DNA of 64,000 nt, from the NCBI GenBank assembly GCA_035541755.1, contig DATKMQ010000055.1:25677-89676 (forward strand), written 5' to 3'. Source of the DNA: Syntrophorhabdaceae bacterium (lineage in GTDB: Bacteria; Desulfobacterota; Syntrophorhabdia; Syntrophorhabdales; Syntrophorhabdaceae). The position numbers were made by a program, and so were the translations under genes. Of this stretch, positions 17,285 through 27,010 are shown piece by piece (within the stretch, counting starts at the first letter, position 1; every line of letters begins with the position of its first letter). The notes under the pieces were generated by a model. It was given only the letters and a program-made list of their open reading frames with translations. It did not search any database and was not told the DNA's origin.

Positions 17285-17935
17285 TTATTTTGCGTCCTGC
17301 TTGCGCATCCCTCTGATTTCGACAACAGTTTTCTGAAAACATTCAGGGCAGAGGCCATGGGTAAAGATGGCGTCGGTATGCTCACTTAAATAAGATTCCA
17401 GCTGGTCCCAGAAGCCCAGGTCATTGCGTATCTTCTTGCAGGATGAGCAGATCGGTATCAGGCCCTTCAGTACCTTAATCTCTGAGAGAGCGGCCCTCAG
17501 ATACGAGACCGATTCCTGCAGCTCTCTCTCTTTCTCTCTTAAAGCGTCCTCAGCGATTTTGATTCGTTCCATGGCCTGAACCCTTGCCACAAGCTCCTTG
17601 TTGGAAATAGGTTTCGTGATATAGCCGTCCGCCCCTATATTGAGACCATCGGCTTGCCTTTCCGAGGACACATCGACACCGGACATGAGGATCACAAACG
17701 CGTCGGTCAAAGTGGGAGAAGACTTGACCTGTCTTAGGACCTCGATGCCGGATATATCGGGTAGCACAACATCCAACAGGAGCAAGGCAGGACGGCAGTC
17801 TTGCGCTGCATGGAGACATTCCTCCCCGCTCTTTGTCGGAAAGACATCGTAGCCTGCTCTTCGCAGAACAGAAGTCATCAAAGCGAGGTTATCCGGATCA
17901 TCGTCGGTAATAAGTACCCTGAAATCCTTGCTCAT
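17285..17935 (-). CDS. Response regulator with C-terminal Cys-rich domain
   Basis: A 216-residue protein. Residues about 6-125 are a receiver domain: acidic DDD at 12-14, phospho-acceptor Asp in LLLDVVLPDISG, and Lys in YITKPIS. A coiled coil follows (ALREKERELQESVSYL), then a C-terminal zinc-ribbon-like motif with ICSSCKKIRNDLGFW and GLCPECFQK, two CxxC pairs. This ending is common behind PAS or receiver domains in deltaproteobacteria and has no settled role. There is no DNA-binding output. The cognate kinase is not adjacent; the hybrid kinase at 20.2-23.9 kb is one candidate. Confidence 0.87.
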   Translation of the reverse strand: MSKDFRVLITDDDPDNLALMTSVLRRAGYDVFPTKSGEECLHAAQDCRPALLLLDVVLPDISGIEVLRQVKSSPTLTDAFVILMSGVDVSSERQADGLNIGADGYITKPISNKELVARVQAMERIKIAEDALREKERELQESVSYLRAALSEIKVLKGLIPICSSCKKIRNDLGFWDQLESYLSEHTDAIFTHGLCPECFQKTVVEIRGMRKQDAK

Positions 17936-18180
17936 TCGTTTCCTCCCTTATTATGTGTTGCTCTTCATACTTAATACCCCGTGGGCAGGATATCAAGAGG
18001 GTCAAGTTATGGCCGGTTTGTTCGGCCAGCAACGAAGTATCTGAAATATTTTGGGGAAGCTCGATCAGAGATCGCAACCAATCATGCCCGAGTACGCGAT
18101 ATTGGCCATGGGACTTTATTGCTGTGATTGCAGCCAGGAATCGTTACTTACAGAAATAACAGGTGAAACGATGCGTGTTT

Positions 18181-18558
18181 TCAGCTGGAAGGGAGCCAGT
18201 CCACGGCGGTCTTTCGTTCCGAGAAGACCTCGACCGTAAAGCCCCGGTTCCTGCACGCAGTCTGGTAGAAATAGGACGCCGGGTGTTCTTCCATGGCAGT
18301 CGGCATAACAAAGGCGATGTGACTTCTCCTGTTCGCTCCGAGGCTTTTATAGAGTTGCTCGGGCAGATTGAGCAGGTCGAGGGTGGTGGCGGAGAGCTCA
18401 GCGCCCGTTACGTCAATGAGGGTCCGTGTAACACCTGTTTCCTTCTCAAGAGAGATACGTTTGTGAGCGGCCTCTATCATTTCATCTGCGGTGATATAGC
18501 CACTGCATACCGCTTGAATGATGCCGGCCGAAGAATCACATTTTACATCACATCCCAT
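18181..18558 (-). CDS. STAS/SpoIIAA-like protein
   Basis: A 125-residue soluble protein with an alternating sheet-helix pattern like the SpoIIAA/STAS-like family (GYITADEMIEAAHKRISLEK, TRTLIDVTGAELSATTLDLL, SHIAFVMPTAMEEHPASYFY). GGAG lies 5 bases before ATG 18558. The conserved serine of anti-sigma antagonists is not obvious, so the regulatory partner is unknown. A decayed copy of its N-terminal half lies just upstream at 18691-18801, which points to an old tandem duplication. Confidence 0.65.
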   Translation of the reverse strand: MGCDVKCDSSAGIIQAVCSGYITADEMIEAAHKRISLEKETGVTRTLIDVTGAELSATTLDLLNLPEQLYKSLGANRRSHIAFVMPTAMEEHPASYFYQTACRNRGFTVEVFSERKTAVDWLPSS

Positions 18559-18690
18559 AGGCGCTCCGATCTATTATGCTACATATGCTCAATCAGGCTG
18601 TCAATAGATTCAACCGGGTTCCTCATGGTCTCACTTTCGTTTGAGAAGATCGGGTGGAAAGATAATTGACAAAAAGAACAAAGGGCCAAG

Positions 18691-18801
18691 ATGGACACCC
18701 GTTTCCCTCTTACGAGAGATGCGTTCGTGGGCGGCCTGCACTATTTCCTCTGCAGTGATAGAGCCCGCGCGCGCAACTTCCAAAATGCCGGCTAGAGAAT
18801 C
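18691..18801 (-). pseudogene. Remnant of a duplicated STAS-like gene
   Basis: Read on the minus strand, this stretch encodes DSLAGILEVARAGSITAEEI followed by VQAAHERISRKRETGV. It aligns with residues 9-45 of the intact neighbour (DSSAGIIQAVCSGYITADEM, then IEAAHKRISLEKETGV). The match stops abruptly on both sides, with no start codon and no continuation of the domain. It is a truncated paralogue left by tandem duplication. Confidence 0.7.
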
Positions 18802-18840
18802 CTTTTTTGGCCTGTAGGACAGGGTAGAGCCGGTCCTGAA

Positions 18841-19107
18841 CTATGGGTGGTCAAACACCATTTGCTTGACCTCTACACCGACAACCTTGCCCAATTTCTG
18901 CGTGAACTTCTTGAACGTGGCATCAGTTCCAACAAATTCGATCACGAGAAGCCCGTTTGGCCCTTCGCCCGCGACGCTCAGCTCGTGCAAACCTAAGCGG
19001 GTCTTAATATTTCCACCAAATTCGGTGAGAATCTGTTGTACTTCTAATGCGTGCTTTAACCGCTCAGTGATATGAACGCCGCAAATGAGATGTTTTGATC
19101 GTGCCAT
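18841..19107 (-). CDS. TM1266-like putative hydrogenase-associated regulator
   Basis: An 88-residue protein resembling the TM1266 family (ACT/NikR C-terminal-like fold), often named iron-only hydrogenase system putative regulator. The layout HLICGVHITERLKHALEVQQ, then ILTEFGGNIKTRLGLHE, then GLLVIEFVG fits the family: a ferredoxin-like fold without a DNA-binding arm. No hydrogenase genes are in the window. It is 14 bases downstream of the hemerythrin gene on the same strand, so the two are probably cotranscribed. Confidence 0.7.
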   Translation of the reverse strand: MARSKHLICGVHITERLKHALEVQQILTEFGGNIKTRLGLHELSVAGEGPNGLLVIEFVGTDATFKKFTQKLGKVVGVEVKQMVFDHP

Positions 19108-19121
19108 ACTCTTATCCCTCC

Positions 19122-19664
19122 TTATGGGAACTGTGTGGTCAGTTCGCTGACCACGGCCTTATATTTGTCATGAATCATTTTTCTATCAAACTCATAGAAT
19201 TCCTCAAGCATCTTCTGATCCTCTTGATCGGATAAGTAGGCCCGGGAAGCAGGAAAGAACACCTGGTCTTCCTTGTTGATGTGCCCGGGATAAAAATCGA
19301 CGAGTGTTCTTAAGCAGGATGTAACTTCCCCAAGCGCTTTCGTGTCTTTATTCCGGTACCTCGTGTTGGCTTCTACGAGCTTCTTCGTAGTAGCACGACT
19401 GAAAATGTGTTGCTCAATGAGGTCTTCCATAAGCTTACGGTCTTCGCCGGACATATTTTTTGCCCGAAGATATCTAAAGAGGATATCTTCTTCTTTCCCA
19501 TGGTGGGTACGATCGGCGTATACCCGAATGAAGTCCACGGCTGTATCCACAAAGTAGGGATCAATGGACTGTGTCTTTTCAACACGCACCAGGACGCGCC
19601 CGATTGTGTTCAGCATTTTTTCAATCAGGCGGTGTTCTATCATGAGTGGGCCGCGGGCTTGCAT
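19122..19664 (-). CDS. Hemerythrin domain protein
   Basis: About 180 residues from ATG 19664, which follows a strong AAAGGAGG. The upstream in-frame extension belongs to a decayed gene and is left out. The hemerythrin iron ligands are visible as His in IEHRLIEKML, ADRTHHGKEEDILF, EDLIEQHIFSRA and FYPGHINKEDQVFFP. Such proteins bind oxygen or nitric oxide at a di-iron site, or sense iron or oxygen. In an apparent anaerobe a role in oxygen or NO defence is a reasonable inference. The TM1266-like gene follows. Confidence 0.88.
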   Translation of the reverse strand: MQARGPLMIEHRLIEKMLNTIGRVLVRVEKTQSIDPYFVDTAVDFIRVYADRTHHGKEEDILFRYLRAKNMSGEDRKLMEDLIEQHIFSRATTKKLVEANTRYRNKDTKALGEVTSCLRTLVDFYPGHINKEDQVFFPASRAYLSDQEDQKMLEEFYEFDRKMIHDKYKAVVSELTTQFP

Positions 19665-19704
19665 GTCGTGCCTCCTTTGCGTTGTCCCTGACGAATTCAT
19701 GCCA

Positions 19705-20067
19705 GGGCGTCTATATGGTGTTCGAAAACTGGTTATCAGGTTCTTGTCCCGTAGTATTTGCTCTGCTTGATCTCCATTCTCCGCGGTGAGCCCGATGTTG
19801 ATGCGCTGGTTTTTTAGAATAGCAAAAAAAGTCTGTCTCGTTTTTGGCCGTTTGAAGTCCAGAGGAAACCAGGTCTTAAACCTTTCCATCCTAAGCAATC
19901 TCCACTTTTGCGTTCCATAGAGTCGGAGGTTTCACCGTAATTCGTTCAATGTCCGCCAGACCTACAACTTTTTTTCGTCCTGTGGGGAAATAGCAGTGTT
20001 CGAAGATTGTTTGATTGTCTGTTATGGCAACAGGCGCATCTGAGTGAAGTGTAGCTGCGGCCATCAT
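19705..20067 (-). pseudogene. Frameshifted small PH-like gene
   Basis: From ATG 20067 the minus strand reads MMAAATLHSDAPVAITDNQT and goes on through YFPTGRKKVVGLADIERITV to TLWNAKVEIA and a stop at 19891. In the overlapping next frame the same kind of sheet-rich sequence continues at once: KWRLLRMERFKTWFPLDFKR, INIGLTAENGDQAEQILRDK. The two halves look like one beta-rich domain of the bacterial PH type (short hydrophobic strands, final helix). The break is at an AAAA run near 19905. It could be a decayed gene, a sequence error or a slippage site. Confidence 0.5.
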
Positions 20068-20192
20068 CTCGCTATTTCGCTCACAGGCTTTTTCTCACGT
20101 TCTTGTTATCATACTTGCTGTCTTAAGAAATCACAACAGATAATTGATCGATCAAATCGTTTCACAATTTTATGGCCTGCCTCTACGCGCGG

Positions 20193-23100
20193 TCATACGC
20201 AGGTGCCGGTATCCAGGGCCTTTTTTACCGCTACCGCCAGGTCCTGCTTAGAGAGCGGCTTCATGAGGAACTGCTTGATCCCCGCTGCCCTGACGCTTAC
20301 CGGATTCACGCCGTCGCTATGGCCTGTGCAAAGGATGATCGGCAGGTCGGAACGAATGAGGAGCATCTCTGATGCGAGCCGCATACCGGTGAGCTCAGGC
20401 ATGGTCTGGTCGGTAATAACAAGGTCGAAGTCGGAGGGATGATCGTGAAAGAGCTTCAGAGCTTCCGAACTGTTTGTCACGGACGCGACCGTATAGCCCA
20501 GCCTCTCGAGGATCCCCTGGCCCAGTTCGGCAAGCATCTGTTCGTCGTCCACGAAGAGGATCCTTCCATGCCCTGTGGGCATTGCAGCCGGCATCGAGTC
20601 TTCAGGCTGCTCATCTGTTTCTGCCTTAGGGAAAAGAATCCGGAAGACAGAACCCGCGTTGGGCCTACTCTCAACGGTGATATCCCCGTGCAAGCTTTTG
20701 ACGATGCCGTAGACCACGGCAAGACCCATGCCCGTGCCCTGGCCCGGTTCCTTGGTGGTAAAGAACGGCTCGAAGATCCTCTTTTGCACCTCCGTATCCA
20801 TGCCTACCCCCGTATCCTCTACGGCAAGTTGAACGTAAGGGCCCACTTCAAACAGGGTTATTCCCAATCTTCCGCCTGTCTCTCTCATGGCATAGGCGGC
20901 GTTCGTCGCAAGGTTCATGATGATTTGCTGGATGCCCGTGGCATTGGCGAGGACCGTGTGGGATTTTGCCCCGGTGTCGAGGTCTATCTGGATGGTGGAT
21001 GGTATCGTGGCCCGAAGGAGTTTGACCGTCTCTTTGATGATGGGAGGCAGTGGGATGGCCTTTATCTCATACGAGTCTCTCCGGCTAAAAGAGAGCATTT
21101 GCCTAATAAGGTCACGCGCCCTGAAGCCGCTTTTCAGCACGAGCTCCAGATGGCGCTGTGCCGGATTGTCAGGAGGGATGTCGTCAAGCGACATCTCGGT
21201 GAAGCCGATCATGCCGGCGAGGATGTTGTTGAAGTCGTGGGCGATGCCTCCTGTCAGGGTACCGATGGCCTCCATTTTTTGGGCCTCGCGGAGCTGGTCT
21301 TCGAGCAAGCGTTTTTCCGAGACGTCGTGTACGGTTGCCACGTATGATCCAATGACCCCTTGCTCGTCCCTTACCGGTGAGACGGTCATTTCCGCGAGGA
21401 TTTCGGAACCGTCCCTGCACCGTAGAGGATAGTCTCCGGACCAGGCCTTACCTTTTGCAATCTCGCTACGAACGGATTCGTAGAAATCTTCTCCGCGACG
21501 GTCGCTTCTCAGTCTCCTTGGATCCCCATCGATTAGTTCGACAGAGGCATACCCCGAAAGGCGCTCGACAGAAGGATTCGCGTAGAGGATCTTTGAAAGG
21601 GATTGATCGAGGACGAGAACACCTTCTGCAGACTGTTCTATCGCCGTTATGAGCCGCCGCCGCTCCTCAAGCTCCTTCTCAAGCCTTTCGTATGACTTGC
21701 TGAGCTCAAGGGTTCGTTCCTCGACACAGACCTCCAGCTCATCACGGGCCTTGCGGATCGCTTCCTCGGCGTGCCATCGCTCTATAATGTCTAGCGCCTG
21801 ACGCGCGAGGATGTCGAGCAACCCGAGGGTCCTCTCGTCAGGCCGATGCGGTTTTTTGAAGTGTGTTGAGAACATGCCGACGGGTTCTCCCGAGCGGCTA
21901 ATGAGGGGAGTGCACTGAACGGCGTGTACCCCGGCCTTAAGCTGGATATCGAGAGCAGGGGTGCCGACAAAAATCGGGCTTTGCTCCACGTCCTCGATGA
22001 TAACCCGCTCGCCCCTTTCAAGGGCAGTGCCGCACGCGCCGTGTCCCTTAGAGACGCTCTCCCAGTAGTCGATCCACCACTCTGGAAAACCCCTGTGGGC
22101 AACGATCTTCAAGGTGGAGGTTTCTGCGTCCATGAGCTGGATATTGCCGAAGTCGGCGCCGGAGATGGCAATAGCCGCATCGACTATTTCATCGAGGACC
22201 GGTTGCAGATTCCCCTCTCGCAAAAACAGCGTGCCTATCCGTTGCAGCCTTGTCATTGCATCCAGGTCAAAAGCGAGTTGATCCTTTGCTTGCAAAAGAT
22301 CTGTCTCGACGCGCCTGCGCTCGGTAACATCCATAAGGATAACGGCAAACTGCATGGGAGCCGGACGATAAGCCAGAACTTCGAAGTAGCGCGCAAGCGT
22401 CGGGGCATAATTTACAAATTGCACCGGCTGTCCGGTCAAAGCAACCTTGCTATAGATCTCGAGCCAACTGGTATCATCTCCGGGGAGAACTTCGTTATGT
22501 GTCTTGCCCACCACGGTCTTTCTACTAAGTCCGGTCAGACGCTCAAACGCCGGATTAACGTCGAGAAAACGCCAATCAACAGGTTTGCCGGATTCATCGA
22601 GAAGCAGTTCATGGATGGCAAAGCCCTCGTTCATGCCCGTAAACAGGGTGTGATACCGCTCCTCACTTTTCTGCAGTGCCAGCGCCACGGATTCCCGTTC
22701 GGCTGACAACAGGGCGTGCGCCTCTGCCGCCGAGGCGCGAGCCGTGGCCCGACGCATGGCGTTAGCTACCCAAACGACCATCACACCGGACAAAAAGAAG
22801 ACGAACAATGCTAACCAGTCGGCCGTATGCGCTATGGTGAGCTGACCTACCGGCTCTACCCACAGGTAATTGGCTAATAGGACGGAGAGGCCGACCGCAA
22901 CGAGCCCGGAGCGCATACCCCCATAAATCGCCGCGCAAACCACGGCGGGAAAGAATATGACATAGGGGGCTCTCAAGCCCATTGCCCCCAAAAAGGTGAG
23001 GCGTAGTGCAGCCGCGGCCAAAACGAGCGCCACGGCGACAGCGCCCCGGTAATAGGCGGAGCGCGGGAGTTTTTCCGGCGCGGGAAGAAGAGTTAAACGC

Positions 23101-23921
23101 GACTCGCTGAGCGAGGCAATGGCAGAGAGCAACAGATAGACGCCGCCCAGCCACTGCGCGGAGCGGGAAAGCCAGTTGACTACGCTCCCGAGGGAGAGCT
23201 GAATCATGATACCGAAGAGCCCCACGGAAAGTAGAAGCAGAGCCATCGCGTACCAGGAGGTAAACGCCGATTTCTTTCCATCGCCGGAGAGCGAAAGACC
23301 GGCGGAAAGGGCGAACGCCAGGATTGCCGAGACGAGCACCCAGTAACGTACCGGCGTACCTCCCTGTCCTGTGATAAAAAAGACAGGCAGCCAGTTGGCA
23401 AGCGTGGCCTGCGTGACGAGCCAGAGTACTACCATGCTTGCCGTCCAGCCTATAACCAGGAGCAGGGTTCGGGAGCGAAGCGCCCGTTGTGGCCTGAGTA
23501 AAAGGGTGGCGCTTAGAAGAAGGCACAACCCGGCGAGCAGGATGCCCACGTTATAGATGGTCACGACGGCATTCACGTCGCCGCGGGAGAAGGCATCACC
23601 CACAGTCCCTGCGAGGCCCCATATGACGAGTCCACATTCCAAAAATAGTAGCCCGGGGCTGCCGGAGGCCAAAAAACTCCGTGCCACAAGAAAAAGGGCG
23701 CCCAGGGAGACCAGAATGTAGAAAACAAAGCCCAAAAGGAGTGTCAGGGTCTCGGCCCGGTGAGATTCGTTGAAACCGATAAGCCTTGCGGCGACGATCG
23801 CCATCAAGAGCAATGGAACGGGCAGCCAGGCGATGCGTATGATCTTCGCGGACCTCAAGACCTGGGTCGCTTCATGCGGGTCGTTGGAATGTGCATCCAA
23901 AGGGGCAGCCTGTTCGCTCAT
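20193..23921 (-). CDS. Membrane hybrid sensor histidine kinase (DUF4118-PAS-GAF-PAS-HK-REC)
   Basis: A 1242-residue inner-membrane hybrid kinase. Residues about 30-300 hold eight or so membrane helices of an unnamed type. They are followed by a KdpD-like DUF4118 block ([20 protein letters not shown]), then PAS (about 425-545), GAF (about 565-725) and PAS (about 755-875). The HisKA phospho-acceptor His is in [15 protein letters not shown] near 893. The HATPase domain shows [17 protein letters not shown] and [15 protein letters not shown]-terminal receiver has Asp in [13 protein letters not shown] near 1170 and Lys in FLMKPLSK. The stimulus is unknown. It is a single-gene unit with no adjacent output regulator. 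Confidence 0.92.
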   Translation of the reverse strand: MSEQAAPLDAHSNDPHEATQVLRSAKIIRIAWLPVPLLLMAIVAARLIGFNESHRAETLTLLLGFVFYILVSLGALFLVARSFLASGSPGLLFLECGLVIWGLAGTVGDAFSRGDVNAVVTIYNVGILLAGLCLLLSATLLLRPQRALRSRTLLLVIGWTASMVVLWLVTQATLANWLPVFFITGQGGTPVRYWVLVSAILAFALSAGLSLSGDGKKSAFTSWYAMALLLLSVGLFGIMIQLSLGSVVNWLSRSAQWLGGVYLLLSAIASLSESRLTLLPAPEKLPRSAYYRGAVAVALVLAAAALRLTFLGAMGLRAPYVIFFPAVVCAAIYGGMRSGLVAVGLSVLLANYLWVEPVGQLTIAHTADWLALFVFFLSGVMVVWVANAMRRATARASAAEAHALLSAERESVALALQKSEERYHTLFTGMNEGFAIHELLLDESGKPVDWRFLDVNPAFERLTGLSRKTVVGKTHNEVLPGDDTSWLEIYSKVALTGQPVQFVNYAPTLARYFEVLAYRPAPMQFAVILMDVTERRRVETDLLQAKDQLAFDLDAMTRLQRIGTLFLREGNLQPVLDEIVDAAIAISGADFGNIQLMDAETSTLKIVAHRGFPEWWIDYWESVSKGHGACGTALERGERVIIEDVEQSPIFVGTPALDIQLKAGVHAVQCTPLISRSGEPVGMFSTHFKKPHRPDERTLGLLDILARQALDIIERWHAEEAIRKARDELEVCVEERTLELSKSYERLEKELEERRRLITAIEQSAEGVLVLDQSLSKILYANPSVERLSGYASVELIDGDPRRLRSDRRGEDFYESVRSEIAKGKAWSGDYPLRCRDGSEILAEMTVSPVRDEQGVIGSYVATVHDVSEKRLLEDQLREAQKMEAIGTLTGGIAHDFNNILAGMIGFTEMSLDDIPPDNPAQRHLELVLKSGFRARDLIRQMLSFSRRDSYEIKAIPLPPIIKETVKLLRATIPSTIQIDLDTGAKSHTVLANATGIQQIIMNLATNAAYAMRETGGRLGITLFEVGPYVQLAVEDTGVGMDTEVQKRIFEPFFTTKEPGQGTGMGLAVVYGIVKSLHGDITVESRPNAGSVFRILFPKAETDEQPEDSMPAAMPTGHGRILFVDDEQMLAELGQGILERLGYTVASVTNSSEALKLFHDHPSDFDLVITDQTMPELTGMRLASEMLLIRSDLPIILCTGHSDGVNPVSVRAAGIKQFLMKPLSKQDLAVAVKKALDTGTCV

Positions 23922-23935
23922 GAAAATTCCTCATC

Positions 23936-24243
23936 TTCTGTTCTTTGGACCAGCGAATCCGGTTCGGGTAGCCCTGGATACGCGCACGATACCTCTTCGC
24001 GCAAAAGTAGCCGCGCAGGGTCGAGGACGATTGCGATGGAGTGCTTTATGTAAGTGACCACGTTCACCACGATAGGACAATGCAATATCTTTTTGCAAAT
24101 ATATTATCGTTTTCTTGGCATTGCAAGAGGAATTAGCTCGGGCCCCACAGGTATTTCGATCTTTATGCAAGTGCTCAGAACCTCCGTCAATGGGCGCAGG
24201 CGGGGGCCTTGGTGCGTTGTCCTGACATAGAGATAAGGATGCG
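23936..24243. other. Intergenic stretch upstream of the hybrid kinase
   Basis: About 300 bases between the hybrid kinase (minus) and a small open frame on the plus strand. It should contain the kinase promoter. I see no gene or clear repeat. Confidence 0.4.
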
Positions 24244-24360
24244 ATGGAAAATAATGGACAAGAAAGAGTCAAAGCGCGAAGATTGAAAGAAAAGTGTTGG
24301 GGAAATAGGGCGCTAAAAATCTGTAGGGAGTGCGGAGAGGAAACAGACCGCAATCAATAA
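24244..24360 (+). CDS. Possible 38-residue Cys-containing peptide
   Basis: An open frame of 38 codons, beginning MENNGQERVKARRLKEK, with a CxxC pair in KICRECGEETDRNQ. It starts after AAGG and ends 13 bases before the next gene, which has its own strong ribosome binding site. The basic half plus a CxxC resembles a tiny zinc-ribbon peptide. It is too short to be sure that it is translated. Confidence 0.3.
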   Translation: MENNGQERVKARRLKEKCWGNRALKICRECGEETDRNQ

Positions 24361-24373
24361 CAAGGAGGTTCAC

Positions 24374-24739
24374 ATGCCTTTCTGGTTCAAGATAGCGATA
24401 GTATGGTTTATCTTGCTGTTGCTCACAGGATTTCTCAGGCGTAAATCGATGCCGAGGACGATACTTGTCATCTCGGCTCTGCCAAAAGAGAAAAAAGACA
24501 AATTCCTTCGCAGATATTCGCTTGCGGTCATATGCCAGAAAATCCTCCTCTTCATTTTTCCATTGGTTTCATGTATCAGTTTGTACTCCCTCTATGTTTC
24601 CGCTTCCGGATATTTCGTCTATGCTACAATAACCTTTATATTGGTCTATTTACTTTTGCTTGATGACTACACGTACAGGAGAGGAATTCTCAATGCAATC
24701 AGAACCAAAGAGGATCATTCGCAAGCCTCCGAAGCATAA
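24374..24739 (+). CDS. Small membrane protein, unknown
   Basis: A 121-residue protein with three hydrophobic stretches: FKIAIVWFILLLLTGFL (5-21), ICQKILLFIFPLVSCISLYS and FVYATITFILVYLLLL. A charged C-terminal tail follows. AAGGAGG lies 6 bases before the ATG, so translation is well supported. I do not recognise the family and the neighbours give no clue. Confidence 0.6.
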   Translation: MPFWFKIAIVWFILLLLTGFLRRKSMPRTILVISALPKEKKDKFLRRYSLAVICQKILLFIFPLVSCISLYSLYVSASGYFVYATITFILVYLLLLDDYTYRRGILNAIRTKEDHSQASEA

Positions 24740-24997
24740 CGAGGGACAGGACGGTTTCCTTCTTGGGCCGCACTGCATCGCGGCGATACGCTTCAATAAG
24801 GGAAACGGGCTTAAATGCCCGTAGCCGAACAGTTCTGGTGCTGTGATTCAGCAATACTACTTCTTGCGCGTCTGCCATCTTTAGAGTTTATTCTTCCCTC
24901 TTATTTGTGTAAAATGAGAAAAGCTTAAAAGGTGTACCGCTGGTGCACACAATACGCGGTACGGGCGAGCGCCAGATTAATCGAAAGGAGCTCTATT

Positions 24998-25669
24998 CTG
25001 AAGGGAACTATTGTGAATGCCGCCGCCATCGTAGCGGGTGGTCTCGTCGGCGTGTTAGCCGGGTATAGACTGCCCGAGCGTGTGAAGACCATTCTCATGC
25101 AGGCGCTCGGGTTATCAACATTGCTTATCGGCCTGCAAATGGCCCTTTCTGCTTCCAGTGTGATTCCCACGATCGGCTGCCTTCTTTTAGGAGCACTGAC
25201 CGGAGAACTGGCTAGAATTGAAACGGGTCTTGAACGCTTTGGCCTGTGGGTGAGGGATCGGAGCCGTTCTGATTCCTCCACATTCGTGGAAGGTTTCGTC
25301 ACGAGTTCATTGCTTTATTGCACAGGCGCCATGGTCATCGTCGGCTCCATCCAGGACGGAACAACGGGGAACGCGACCACATTGTACGTGAAAGCAATGC
25401 TGGACGGCGTGGCATCCGCTGCACTTGCATCTACCCTCGGTACCGGTGTGATATTTTCTGCCGCAAGTGTCTTTATAGTCCAGGGGACCATAACGATGGC
25501 GGCCTCGAGACTTGTTTTTCTGCAGTCGCCTGTGGTTTTGAGCGCTGTCACGGCAACGGGTGGTCTTCTCATCGTGGCTATAGGGATCAACCTTCTTAGC
25601 ACCGCTAAGATCCGTATCGGCAACCTGCTACCGGCCCTCGTATATGCCGTCATCTGGGCGCTGCTCTGA
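24998..25669 (+). CDS. DUF554 membrane protein (YqgA type), atypical start
   Basis: A DUF554/YqgA-family membrane protein of about 223 residues with six hydrophobic segments. Family blocks are KGTIVNAAAIVAGGLVGVLA at the start, SSLLYCTGAMVIVGSIQDGT in the middle and GGLLIVAIGINLL near the end. Members normally begin a residue or two before LKGTIVN. Here that point is CTG 24998 or ATT 24995, right after AAAGGAG (24984-24990), with no ATG, GTG or TTG in the correct place. The next GTG (25013) would cut the first strand, while 24932 adds 22 unrelated residues. Function is unknown. Confidence 0.82.
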   Translation: MKGTIVNAAAIVAGGLVGVLAGYRLPERVKTILMQALGLSTLLIGLQMALSASSVIPTIGCLLLGALTGELARIETGLERFGLWVRDRSRSDSSTFVEGFVTSSLLYCTGAMVIVGSIQDGTTGNATTLYVKAMLDGVASAALASTLGTGVIFSAASVFIVQGTITMAASRLVFLQSPVVLSAVTATGGLLIVAIGINLLSTAKIRIGNLLPALVYAVIWALL

Positions 25670-25985
25670 TATTAGTTCCCACTTCTTTGCCCGGCTAATC
25701 GAGATGAGAGCGGCACGGTTCTATAGGACGTATTCATGACCGTTCGTATTTTCAATCTTCGTGTGGGGGGATCGGCCGGGGCATATGCTTACGAGAAAAT
25801 TTTCTCTTTTGTGACGCAGGTCATTTCATTTACTTGACGAGGATGATAGAGTTACCAGGACACGACGTACTACCCCCCAAGCCTCCTTTCTTAATCCACC
25901 GGTCTCGCACAGGCCGGTGGTCTATCCAAAAAGCGATTCGGCATTGAGATGGTGTTGTAATCCCTCCTCAAGAACCAAGCCACGT
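25670..25985. other. Intergenic stretch with one hairpin
   Basis: No gene is evident. A perfect seven-pair inverted repeat, CCACCGG (25896-25902) with CCGGTGG (25914-25920), has an 11-base loop. It lies downstream of the minus-strand zinc-ribbon gene but has no T run on either side, so I do not call it a terminator. Confidence 0.4.
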
Positions 25986-26228
25986 CTATTTTTTGGGACA
26001 CGAGCAGGACACCAGTCGGCGTCCGCATCGGGGGCACCTTTCGATATAGCACCCTGCGTGGTGGAATCCCCCTGGCGTTGCGTGACATACCGGGCATCGA
26101 TTGTTTTCATCGTCGGGGTAGGGCAGGCGGGGGAGAGAGACTTCATCCTGGTATTCAACCTGCTGCCAAAGACATGTTGTCGTATGTGAATCATCAGTAT
26201 CTCTGCTGCACCATTTGCACGTCGTCAT
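25986..26228 (-). CDS. Small double zinc-ribbon-like protein
   Basis: An 80-residue protein with regularly spaced Cys and His residues: TCKWCSRD near the start, then RCPVCHATPGGFHHAGC, ERCPRCGRRLVSCSC and a basic end. The last part is the familiar layout of small bacterial zinc-ribbon proteins (CPxCG...H..GC..E.CPxCGxxL.SC.C). This pattern is unlikely by chance, so I accept the gene although it sits in a gene-poor stretch. The partner and role are unknown. Confidence 0.68.
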   Translation of the reverse strand: MTTCKWCSRDTDDSHTTTCLWQQVEYQDEVSLPRLPYPDDENNRCPVCHATPGGFHHAGCYIERCPRCGRRLVSCSCPKK

Positions 26229-26419
26229 CTGTCATCGCCTCTTCAAAGCCGTGGGGTGGGTGTTCATCTGCCGTTATAGATCAATGGATTAAGCAGGCTT
26301 TCATACATGCAAACGTAATGCTTAACTTTCATGCGGTCAAACCCATGGCGGATGAAAAAGGCGGCTACACGCAATCCGTTGAGGTAATGTTGAACCAATC
26401 TTATGATGACATATATTAG

Positions 26420-27010
26420 TTTTTGGTTCATCCTGACGCTTTATACGCATCCGGTATGCCGCGATCCAGGCTGATTGGAAAAGTCAGGATTATTATATTG
26501 TTAGGTGCACAAAGGACGAATAGTGTGCATCAGGAATAGCTACAATCGTCGTAGGAGGGTCTACTGGAATCGAAGCTTAGAGCCAGGGTGTCCCCCTCCC
26601 GCAATGACGAGTATCTGGCAAGGATAGCGAGTGAGCTCCACCGTGATGGTTGAGCGCCGTTCTTTCGGCTCACGGAAGAGAATAAAGAGAGCCGGAATCG
26701 CGGCGATTCATCAAAAAATGTCTTGTCCAAGAAGACAAAGTCTTGTCCCGCGGAAGGATTTTTTAACAAAGACAATACTTTTCTTACTATCCATGTCTTT
26801 TCCCATCCTCTCATAACGACCAGTAACACTCCGGAATATAAGGATAATCTTAATTTGGCGGCACGTCATCCTTTACTGGCATGTTTCTTGATATATGAAA
26901 ATCCTATCTGACAACGAATACCGCAGGATGAGGCATCGAAGGTCAGATGTCACAGACGAGTGTGCATGATGACTCGCCTGGGGCTAACGGAAAAGAAGGA
27001 GGTACCGGAC
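26420..27010. other. Gene-poor stretch
   Basis: About 590 bases without a supported gene. Short frames on both strands show no domain and no good ribosome binding site. CTGGCATG-N4-TTGAT at 26876-26892 resembles a sigma-54 promoter (consensus TTGGCACG-N4-TTGCT) upstream of the small frame at 27011, but the -12 element is imperfect. Confidence 0.4.

Noticed and set aside
20439..21347. 302-codon frame opposite the hybrid kinase
   Set aside because: It mirrors the conserved kinase and receiver domains and shows no domain of its own.
25896..25920. Seven-pair hairpin as a terminator
   Set aside because: There is no T run on either strand next to the stem.
26078..26419. 113-codon plus-strand frame over the zinc-ribbon gene
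   Set aside because: The first half is the complement of the Cys-rich gene, and the rest has no recognisable feature or binding site.
26876..26892. Sigma-54 promoter
   Set aside because: TTGAT replaces the expected TTGCW at -12 and the downstream frame is uncertain, so it is kept only as a remark.
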